A DNA stretch of 25,979 nucleotides from Hormiphora californensis (lineage: Eukaryota > Ctenophora > Tentaculata > Cydippida > Pleurobrachiidae). Numbering within the stretch: position 1 is the first letter of the stretch; each line of letters starts with the position of its first letter. Of this stretch, positions 18,583 through 25,979 are shown piece by piece. Under the pieces are notes generated by a model, which was given only the letters and a program-made list of their open reading frames with translations, was not told where the DNA came from and made no database searches. The stretch covers positions 1 to 25,979 of the forward strand of contig WFME01000020.1 of the NCBI GenBank assembly GCA_020137815.1, written 5' to 3'. The translations under genes and the position numbers were made by a program.

Positions 18583-18838
18583 ATGGGGAGGTGGGAAATT
18601 GAAGTACCTACAATAATAATACCAGTTTCAACTGGATGGCAAACTTCACCTCACATAGGTACATATAGCCGCTCCTACACATACATCACATCACCCAGGA
18701 CGGGGAACGGGAGCTCCATTGCACCCACCCCTTACTGGCTCATAGAAGAAGAAGATGATACCGGGGTTACTGAGAACTTAGCATTGGAAATATTTTCACC
18801 ATTGGTTTCGTACACATTTATCAAATATCAATACAATA
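18583..18838 (+). other. Conserved open frame in the core of the foldback element (copy 2)
   Basis: Counterpart of the frame in copy 1, also starting at MGRWEIEVPTI. Here it ends by running into a GA microsatellite, giving an Arg/Glu tail. Part of its upstream extension (from 18535) is also open. Function unknown. Confidence 0.4.
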
Positions 18839-18844
18839 CATTTT

Positions 18845-19049
<205 letters not shown>

Positions 19050-19058
<9 letters not shown>

Positions 19059-19169
19059 TGAAGCGACCATATAGTGATATGGTCGCTTCATCTCTCTCTT
19101 CGTCATTAAAGCTAGCTGTTCCTCGCTAACAAGTCCTGACCTGTCTTTCCCCGAGCAATTCTTTGGCAT
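19050..19169 (-). other. Conserved short frame in the inner arm of the foldback element
   Basis: On the - strand, starting at 19169, the arm encodes MPKNCSGKDRSGLVSEEQLA followed by LMTKR before running into the palindrome and microsatellite. Copy 1's left arm holds nearly the same frame on the + strand (from 13340). Copy 1's right arm has it broken by a stop. It might be the start of a lost protein of the autonomous parent. Confidence 0.35.
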
Positions 19170-19723
19170 TTTCTTACAAGTTGAACCGTGAAGGTACTCA
19201 ATGTGAAATATAAAAGCCTCGTGTTATGGATTTAATTGGATCGAGTGTACAGTTACGTCCCTTTACACGAAAATCAGAAAGGTGTGCTGGTTTTCTTGTA
19301 AAAGGGCCTAACTGCAGTCACGTGACCTTGCAGTTACGTCCCTTTACATGAAAATCTCGAGGTGTGTTGGATTTCATGTAGAAAGACCTAACTGCTGAAA
19401 TGTCACGTGACTACAGCAATCACGTGACCTTACAGTTACGTCCCTTTACATGAAAATCACGAAGGTGTGCTGGATTCCATGTAGAAAGACCTAACTGCAG
19501 AGTGCAGTCACGTGACCTTATACATTAGAAATACAAGTGTAGTTACGTCCTTTTACAGGTTAACGGCAGTACAGCTAGCGATAGTAAACACGATGCACCG
19601 CCATCACGCCATGGTTCCTAAAGAAGTCCATGGAGAGTTGAGAGTTGCAAGCTAAATATAGTAAATATATACACCTGCACAATGTACAAGCGGGTACTCC
19701 CAGTGGTAGAACCAGTGGTAGAA

Positions 19724-20374
19724 CAGAGTTACTTGGTAACATAGACACCTGGCGCGACCCCCGCACACAGGTGTCGGCTCCGCCCCCTAAAAAAGGGTCG
19801 TGTCTTTCAAGGCTTTTTGCACGCGATCCACTGGACCGATTTACATCCCGCAAAAGACTGCAAATTGGTCCTAGTTTACTGGAAAATACCCGAGAAGTTT
19901 GTCTGTCAACAGGAAGTGGGTCAAAATTGACACTGAAGTCAAATCTATAATCTGGCTTCCGAGCCTTTTTGCACCACTCCCAGACGGTTTAGAATGAATC
20001 TGAGGGTATCAGAAGATAGGTTGAGACCTTGTAAGTACTGGAAAATACCCGGCATCAAATTCTGATGCATCAGAATTTGATGCCGGGTGCATCAACATAT
20101 CTCCCAATATCTTCAAAACCGCATGGGGGTAGTGCAGAAACTCTCGGAAGCCAGATTATAGGTTTGACTTCAGTGTCAATTTTGACCCAATTCCTGTTGA
20201 CAGACAAACTTCTCGGGTATTTTCCAGTATATTATGGTCAATTTGTAGTCTTTTGCGACAAACCGGATGCAAATCGGTCCAGTGGATCGCGTGCAACATC
20301 CCTTGAAAGAAACGACCCTTTTTGGGGCGGAGCCGTCACCTGTGTGCGGGGGGGTATGTCACCAACAGAGTTAC
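19724..20374. mobile_element. TTGG...CCAA foldback element with 9-bp target duplication
   Basis: The element is 19733-20365 (633 bp), flanked by CAGAGTTAC (19724-19732, 20366-20374). It is an inverted repeat over nearly its whole length, with arms of about 300 bp diverged by scattered substitutions and small indels. The centre is the exact palindrome CCCGGCATCAAATTCTGATG and its complement (about 20049-20088). Termini TTGGTAACATA / TATGTCACCAA resemble those of the 17649-18225 element. Non-autonomous. Confidence 0.9.
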
Positions 20375-20437
20375 AAGGATACTTAATTGCTACCGGAGAT
20401 TCTTTATTAATTCTAGTACTTTTCGAGAACCATGTCT

Positions 20438-20623
20438 TATATAGTACATAACGTTCTGCACGCAGTGCAAGCGCGCCATATACGCTCTGCACTGCAGAGC
20501 GTATATGGAGGTGAAATGCACGACAGCGGAGCTGGAGTGCATTTCACATCTATATTGCACGAGTGAAACGAGTGCGATATAGGAACGCTTGCACAAGCTG
20601 TGCAGGACGTTATTGAGTATATA
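20438..20623. mobile_element. Multi-hairpin MITE
   Basis: The outer inverted ends TATATAGTACATAACGTTCTG and the complement of caggacgttattgagtatata enclose a gtgcaagcg/cgcttgcac stem and two inner hairpins. One is a near-exact 33-bp palindrome (20476-20508, ccatatacgctctgca...). The other is GTGAAATGCAC...GTGCATTTCAC (20511-20547). The fold is cloverleaf-like. No coding potential. Confidence 0.75.
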
Positions 20624-21580
20624 TTCCGCGAGAAAACACATTACAAGCAAAACAATCTTAATTTTGGGTGATTACACACACAGAGATGTGACAAAACAAG
20701 GTACAAACTAAGCAAAAACACACTCAAAAATACTAACAGACACTACTGCAACTCTTACACACAAGGGAAACAAGTTTTGACACTCTTTAACAATGGAATG
20801 AAGAGAGAGATAAAGAGAGAGATGCGAGAGAGGGAGATTGGAATTCTTGGAAATAGGAAACAACAAAACGTGATAAGGGGATAATTAGTGAGAGAAAGAG
20901 GGAGAGTGAGTGTAAGTTGACAGACTTTGTGTCGTGTAGTACCTTGTCAGTCATATTCTGTGTGTTTGTGTGTGAAAAAGGTGTAGAAACACTTTTCTCA
21001 CTTATATCCCGCTCCCTCTATATCTGCACGCTCCCGCGGAAGCACAGTGCATATTTCAGCGTGCAAATGGTCGCGCACAGCGGGAGTGATATGTGCACTC
21101 GCGGTATATATATGTACTAAAACAGAATAGATTTAAGTGAAGATTTTGGGGCCAACAACTATAATTATTGTAACCTAAGGTGATAGTTGACAGCCGGGAA
21201 TTTTGGAGGATGCAATTGAAATGCAGGTAACTGTTACCTGGTAACACAACCAGGAATACAGCGGTTTTCGCTTTAATATGAATAAGTTTCAGTTTTTACT
21301 GTCCAAGCTTGGTCAAATTTTTTGATCAGTCTGCGTGACTTGATCAAGATCTTGACCATGGTCATATAAGATCATAATTCAGTTTGGTCAGTCTGTGTGC
21401 GACCTTGTATACTTGAAACTTAATAATATATTGACTCTTATTTGAACCATGCACAGGATCCTGCATTGGAAGCTCGAAAGATATGCTTTCTATTTTGTTC
21501 AACTGAATCCCTTGGCCGCTACATGCAGAGTGAGGATAAACGCCGATATCGCCAGGACGCCGTACTAGTTATAGAGTGCA
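20624..21580. other. No gene recognised
   Basis: AT-rich with GA patches (20802-20905). Imperfect hairpins occur at about 21028-21086 (ctcccgc/gcgggag) and 21306-21362 (ttgatca words). Short open frames here lack any motif. Confidence 0.5.
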
Positions 21581-21689
21581 TAGACTAACTTATCAAACTC
21601 TCCCAAATGATAGACAGTATAGTGAGCTGAGAGCTCTGTAAAATGCCACACCATATCCCATTTCTATCAGCGAAATTCATTTCTATCGA

Positions 21690-21770
21690 AGGGGGACCGC
21701 ATACAGCACCGGTGCGAACTCCAGTAACGTCGCACCACATACTGTCGTGGTACACTGTATGTGGTCCCCC
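21690..21770. repeat. Hairpin with 16-bp stem
   Basis: GGGGGACCGCATACAG pairs with CTGTATGTGGTCCCCC with one mismatch, with a smaller cacat/gtggt inner structure. Probably a MITE-like foldback. Confidence 0.7.
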
Positions 21771-21899
21771 ATAGGTGTCTACCCCCACTAATACGAGGAC
21801 GCTACACACTTTAGTGCCCTCATCTTTATCTCTACTCTAATTCTAAAATTATTTACAATATTGGGCTCAGCCTGAAATTACAGGTGGCACGGCACACCC

Positions 21900-22320
21900 G
21901 GAAATGACCATAGAGGACCCTTGGTCACATTGATACCTGAGTGAGATCGAGGTCGCGCAGCGACCGAGATCGATCTCACATACAGGTCTCCGGCCTGTTA
22001 TTGATTTTAGAGCAAACTTTTTCAAAGACCTGGCTGCAAGGAACTACTGAACCGATTTGCATCTCGTTTGTTGCTCCTGGCAGATACTTGTCTCTAGTTT
22101 TACGGAAAATACCCGCGAGTATCAGCATTTGAGGAATAGTGGGTCAAAATTGACCCTAAACATGAGCAATTCTTTAAAGACCTGGCTGCAAGCTCCTACC
22201 CGGTCCTGGGACAATTTGCGGGTACTGGGGGAATCGTCATGGCCTTGTGAGTATGGGAAAATACCCGCCGATTCATCACGATGCGAAATGCGGCCATAAT
22301 TGACCTTTGAGTAGTGCTAG
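21900..22320. repeat. Diverged relative of the 19733-20365 foldback arm
   Basis: Words such as ctgaaccgatttgcatc, ggaaaatacccg (three times) and gtgggtcaaaattgacc match the arm of the TTGG...CCAA foldback in the same order, with much divergence. gagatcgaggtcgcgcagcgacc...gatcgatctcac is an extra hairpin (about 21942-21980). It looks like an old family member, with edges not defined. Confidence 0.55.
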
Positions 22321-22482
22321 GTCAGCTAAAAAGGTCTCCAAAAACGGTCTATCACGCGCGATCTGCTGAAAACGTGCTTTATATCGCGCGCACGTGAGTT
22401 CTTGCTCTCAACGGACCGGGATCCTATTATTCGCGGAGCGAGAATACTGAATAGGATGCGATGGATCCAAAGAGGACCCTTT

Positions 22483-22759
22483 GGGTCACCACACACCAAA
22501 GTTAAAATTAAAATTAAAATTTTGATTTTAAACCCGCACACACCAGCGGCTGTTAAAATTTCTCTCCCCCATTCTAAAATTAACAATCTCGCGCGCGATT
22601 TTAACGGCGTGTTAAAATTTTGTCATCCAACGCGACCGTCAAAATCGTGTGTGAGATTGTTACTTTTAGAATGGGGAGAGAAATTTTAACGGCCGCTGGT
22701 GTGTGCGGGTTTAAAATCAAAATTTTAATTTTAATTTTAACTTTGGTGTGTGGTGACCC
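22483..22759. mobile_element. AT/CG-patterned foldback element
   Basis: The ends GGGTCACCACACACCAAAG / CTTTGGTGTGTGGTGACCC are exact, and the arms continue with ttaaaattttaaattt-type and cgcacacaccagcgg blocks for about 120 bp. A central loop contains cgcgcgcgatt. The target duplication is unclear: flanks ...gaccctt and ttaggg. The neighbouring 21910 region also has agaggaccc before TTGGTCACA, hinting at a shared terminus. Confidence 0.85.
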
Positions 22760-22944
22760 TTAGGGAAACGTTGGTGAAGCTGAAGGAATTTCGCTGTTTC
22801 AAATTGTTTTCCCCAGTCAGGGCGAAAATTGACGTCCATATTCTAACATAGCAAAGCTTAAATTTTAGCCAATTAGGTCCAATTACCCACCAATTTGGCA
22901 CAACTGAGCCACTATTATGATTTGAAGATGATAAGAATAATCTT

Positions 22945-23550
22945 TACGAATTGTCCAGAGCTTGTTAAGCAGTTGTCTGTGTGTGATTTGAACCAGGTCT
23001 GCTGCTCAGATCACTTTGGATTGAAGCAGGAACCGACCGAATCAGGAAATACTGGTCCCTAATTGGCTGATAACCAGTCACGTGACCTAAATAACGAGTT
23101 CTGATTGGTTGTTTACTTGTTTCGGTCGGTTCCTGGATTGAAGTTTAGAATTAACCTTACATTTGATTGGAGTAGCAGATCACCCAGATACCGGTATGAT
23201 TTTAGAAATTTTAATTTTCTTAGTCTGAATGTTGCTTTTGCAAGAGTGAATTGGGATTTAATTATTGACGATAATGTTAATAACTCTTGGAAGAGAGTGA
23301 AGAGTGTAATATTCGAGCTTTGTGATGAGTATATTCCCAAGAAACGGGTTAAAGACCCCTTTATCCCCTCTTGGCATAGTGATAGAGATGTCTTGAGAGC
23401 CAGGAACAGGAAGGAGACTCTTAGATCTCGTTTTAAGAGTCGTCCCTCCCCTGAATCCAAAGCAGCCTATTATCTAGCTAGGAAGGCTCTCAAGACAGTC
23501 ATCTCAGCTATTAGCTAAGTTGAATAATCATTTTAATGTTGACGACTCTG
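22945..23550 (+). mobile_element. LINE, end of endonuclease and linker (broken)
   Basis: The frame from about 22953 reads VKQLSVCDLNQVCCSDHFGL. The SDH motif is the carboxyl-terminal catalytic block of the apurinic-type endonuclease of LINEs. After the MITE at 23027-23135 the frame resumes (LTFDWSSRSPRYRYDF) through a basic linker with YIPKKRVKDPFIPSW. It then stops at about 23516, and a different frame (LLAKLNNHFNVDDSG) carries on, so there is one frameshift. Typical of dead jockey/CR1/L2-like copies. Confidence 0.75.
23019..23143. mobile_element. hAT-like MITE, copy 2, in the LINE
   Basis: The element is 23027-23135, flanked by the exact 8-bp duplication GATTGAAG (23019-23026 and 23136-23143). 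Its 15-bp termini are identical to those of the copy at 10360-10468, and it lies in the same orientation. Removing it and one GATTGAAG makes the LINE frame continuous. The 8-bp duplication and CAG-starting termini fit the hAT superfamily. Confidence 0.92.
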
Positions 23551-23992
23551 GGGCGGGAGACACACTGAAGTTGGGCGCGCTCGTTCAAATCTCAACCTCG
23601 CGACACACACTGAAGTTCGAAGTTCGAAGTTTCGCGAAAACCCATTTTCGGCTGAGAAATCATTTGTAAGAGGCTAACTTATTTACTAGTACATCTCTCG
23701 AGGTGTCCTTTATCCATACTGAGTCAATTTCACCGTTTTTGAATTTTTTGGCTAATTCGGTCAAATTTGTCCCAATTCACCAAAACTTTTAAAAACGGTG
23801 GAATTGACTCAGTATGGATAAAGGACACCTCGAGAGATGTACCAGTAAATAAGTTAGCATCTTACAAATGATTTCTCAGCCGAAAATGGGTTTTCGCGAA
23901 ACTTCTAACTTTTCCGCGAAACTTCGAACTTCAGTGTGTGTCGCGAGCTTGAGATTTGAACGAGCGCGCTCAACTTCAGTGTGTATCCCCCC
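23551..23992. mobile_element. Foldback element inside the LINE
   Basis: The arms of about 190 bp begin GGGAGACACACTGAAGTTG and contain two acacactgaagtt words, gcgcgctcgttcaaatctcaa, ttcgcgaaaacccattttcgg and ggtgtcctttatccatactgag. The central loop is about 60 bp. The LINE frame is interrupted here and resumes at about 23995 (KRFWTHI). The target duplication is not clear. Confidence 0.85.
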
Positions 23993-24733
23993 TAGTGTTA
24001 CGAAGAGGTTCTGGACCCATATAATATTAAGTTGTCCAGCAAATCTCTTCGTATCCCGGAGTCTGTGTGTAGCAACGGTGTTTTCAGATCTGAGTCGAGC
24101 GAGAAAGCAAATTTGTTCAATCGTCACTTTGCCTCACAATTCACCTCTCCCAGTCATTATGGTATTACACGGCGTCATACACATTTCTATTTGGAATTTC
24201 TATCTGGAGTTTCTATTTGGAATTTCTATCTGGAAGAACCGCACGTGCAGATGCGCCGCGCCGCGGCTCAAATTCACGTGCGTGTTATACAGATTCTGAC
24301 AGAAAATACGAGCAATAAATTCCAGTTGGAAATGTGTATGACGAACTACTGATTATTGATAATAGTGTGTCAGAGCAAGATATATTTTTCTCCCTCAATG
24401 AAGTGTTTGTTACCTTAATAGCATCGACAGATAGTTCTAAGGCCTGTGGGGATGACGGGATATCTGGCAGGGTTCTCAAACATCGTGCCGGATCTCTGTC
24501 ATACCCTCTGTGGCTTCTTTTTAACCTCTCTATGAGAAGTGGTGTTATAGCAGACGATTGGAAACTAGCTTCCATTGTACCAGTTTTTAAGAAGGGAGAT
24601 CGTAGGGAGGTGGCCAATTACAGACCTATCTCGCTTCTGTCTCTCGTTTCAAAGACTCCGGAAAGATTGGTTAAGCCTAGAATCCTAGATATTTGTTCCC
24701 CTCAACTTGATTCACGTCAACACGGTTTTCTGA
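23993..24733 (+). mobile_element. LINE, linker and first half of reverse transcriptase (broken)
   Basis: It resumes with TKRFWTHI, then after a small frameshift continues RIPESVCSNGVFRS and EKANLFNRHFASQFTS. A short unrelated, internally repetitive stretch follows (about 24165-24300, tttctatttggaatttcta twice). The reverse-transcriptase start then reads STDSSKACGDDGISGRVLK, LASIVPVFKKGDRREVANYR, PISLLS and QHGFLRG, which are the first conserved blocks of non-LTR reverse transcriptases. It ends abruptly at 24733 against a half foldback. Confidence 0.85.
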
Positions 24734-24801
24734 GGGGGGAGACACACTGAAGTTGGGCGCGCTCGTTCAAATCTCAACCTCGCGACACACACTGAAGTTC
24801 G
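24734..24801. mobile_element. Half copy of the LINE-embedded foldback
   Basis: About 64 bases from GGGAGACACACTG to ACTGAAGTTCG, identical by eye to the start of the left arm at 23556-23619 (the right arm differs). It lies exactly at the point where the LINE changes strand. Confidence 0.85.
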
Positions 24802-24880
24802 GAACGTTTGAGGACACATTACGGACACATTGTGGACACATTGAGGACAGGTTGTGGACAGAGTGAGGACAGGTTGAAAA
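24802..24880. repeat. 11-bp tandem repeat at the inversion junction
   Basis: Degenerate units aggacacattg / cggacacattg / tggacacattg / aggacaggttg / tggacagagtg, about six copies. It separates the half foldback from the inverted LINE half. Confidence 0.85.
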
Positions 24881-25093
24881 CTGGCAAAACATCTGAACTC
24901 TCACCGTCTAAAACAACCTTCTGAGATCTATTGCTTAAATAACTCTTGATAAAACTCAGTAGCTGCCCATCAATACCAAATTGGTATTTGAGCTTGTACA
25001 AAATAAGATCATGATTACAAGAATCAAAGGCACGTGAAAAATCGAAGTACACAATGTCTACCCTTTCCTTCTCATCAAAAGCCTCTACTAATT
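24881..25093 (-). mobile_element. Inverted second half of the LINE reverse transcriptase
   Basis: On the - strand from 25093 the frame reads EAFDEKERVDIVYFDFSRAF, then DSCNHDLILYKL, FIKSYLSNRSQKVVLDGE and SSDVLPV. The (V/I)YFDFSRAFD block holds the first catalytic Asp of non-LTR reverse transcriptase, followed by the HxxLxxKL and FxxSYLxxR blocks. It continues, with a small gap, the order that stops at QHGFLRG on the + strand, so the two halves plausibly come from one inserted copy. Confidence 0.85.
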
Positions 25094-25374
25094 AACTGTG
25101 TGTAATTGCCAAACGGGATGAGTTGAGTTGTGCATGACGTTTCGAACCGTCTAATTAGAGACAGGACATGTGATAAGATGCACTGATTCGAAAAACGATT
25201 CGGACGTACCTTAGACAATTTTTCATAACTTTTTTTGAATTTTTTTGAATTATTTTTTTCTCATCAGAAATGATCATATATGATCAATACATTGCATTTA
25301 ACACTTAGAGGTGTTTTAGTATAGCATTTATAAGGACAAAAAATGGGGGTTTATGGGCCAAATGCCCAAATATG
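25094..25374. other. No gene recognised
   Basis: AT-rich. It contains TTTTTGAATT repeats (25224-25256) and no supportable frame. Confidence 0.5.
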
Positions 25375-25375
25375 C

Positions 25376-25457
25376 TCTACCCCGATTTAACGGACACACC
25401 GATTTAACGGACAAAACCCTTTCCCCCGAGGGTGCCGTTAAATCGGGGTCCGACTAT
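25376..25457. mobile_element. Short pogo/Tigger-like MITE
   Basis: ctaccccgatttaacggaca at the left and ccgttaaatcggggtccgac at the right are inverted. The left end lacks a few bases, and an extra ccgatttaacggaca follows it. The GGACCCCGATTTA motif links it to 7169-7282. Confidence 0.55.
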
Positions 25458-25979
25458 AGATATAGTTAGATAGCAAGCGATTGACACTAAATAGTAAATT
25501 TGTCCATACAGGCCGAACAGAACCTCAATTATTGAACCTCAAAAACAGAGGGTTGCTGGTTCTGATACACTTGGGGCACAGTTATCCAACCCAAAACTTT
25601 CCTACTTCCGAGTTGCATCACATATGTAAACCTCAGAAAACTAGAAAAGTATACTTTTAATTTTGACCCTCGGACCACCCCCCCCCCCCCTCTTGCAGGT
25701 ATTGGCTGTTTGTATACAAGTTATATATAACTGCAGTGGACACTGCGTACATTGCTGCGCGCGTTTCTGCCAAACATGAAGAGTTACACTTACAATTGTA
25801 TTTGTTAAGCGTCAGCTGTTGCCGCGCGTTACACACATGTGTCAGCTGCAGACTGCAGTACATTTACAGTATATGATTATGATTAGGTGACTGCTTAAAA
25901 TGGTCTATTATATGCAATTAGATGACTGCTTAAAATGGTATATTGCTATTTAGTGCACGAGGCCGAAGACCGAGTGCTC
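25458..25979. other. No gene; poly-C tract, direct repeat and truncated palindrome
   Basis: A C run lies at about 25677-25691. A direct repeat attagNtgactgcttaaaatggt occurs at about 25883 and 25918. The last 27 bases (gtgcacgaggcc...gagtgctc) are an imperfect palindrome that looks like a MITE end cut by the window edge. No gene is supportable. Confidence 0.5.

Noticed and set aside
19575-20492. Several frames of 84 to 128 codons on both strands
   Set aside because: They mirror each other because the region is a large inverted repeat; no motif.

Overview
The window looks like intron-rich, AT-rich eukaryotic DNA from an invertebrate animal. Coding segments are short (34 to 225 bp) and bounded by GT/AG splice sites. 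The animal families seen are a CCP/sushi-type receptor, a rhodopsin-like GPCR carboxyl end and a ZU5/UPA-like and death-domain-like intracellular segment. Non-LTR retrotransposon (LINE) pieces, microsatellites and palindromic DNA transposons are abundant. An early-branching animal such as a demosponge would fit this architecture, but that is an inference from style, not a species identification. A run of exactly 100 N (15880-15979) is a scaffold gap.

Genes. The left edge holds the last exons of a + strand gene (29 to about 1310) that I do not recognise. Converging on it is a - strand gene that starts at 11349. Seven exons (11349 down to 9546) join with every splice phase agreeing and encode a signal peptide and two CCP-like modules. 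Further down the same strand lie exons for a basic juxtamembrane segment, a Glu/Pro-rich linker, a ZU5/UPA-like region and death-domain-like pieces (5958 down to 3158). These may be the cytoplasmic half of the same receptor, but they contain an in-frame stop and at least one or two frameshifts, and no transmembrane exon was found. Upstream of the receptor is a 30/31-bp minisatellite and then the orphan last exon of a class A GPCR (12318-12103, - strand). A candidate 41-codon exon lies beside the gap (16045-16168, +).

Mobile DNA. Most of the right two thirds is transposons. Two copies of one foldback-type element with roughly 500-bp inverted termini (12940-15498 and 16726-19569) have 4-bp target duplications (TCTA, TACA) and lie in opposite orientations. 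Each arm is built from three imperfect hairpins of about 70 bp separated by CACGTG palindromes. Each copy carries a different younger insertion, and the other copy preserves its clean empty site: a 234-bp hAT-like MITE with 8-bp duplication in the first, and a 577-bp TTGG...CCAA element with 9-bp duplication in the second. The first copy itself split an antisense LINE. Other elements are a second TTGG...CCAA foldback with 9-bp duplication (19733-20365), a pair of 109-bp hAT-like MITEs, a palindromic dimer of tRNA-like SINE modules (1665-1952), two pogo/Tigger-like MITEs, and several further foldbacks.

The right end (about 22945-25093) is a broken LINE with endonuclease and reverse transcriptase segments. 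It is interrupted by a hAT-like MITE and a foldback, and the distal reverse-transcriptase half is inverted at a junction that carries a half copy of that foldback. The most notable material is the modular-hairpin long-TIR family and the layered insertion history that can be read from reciprocal empty sites.
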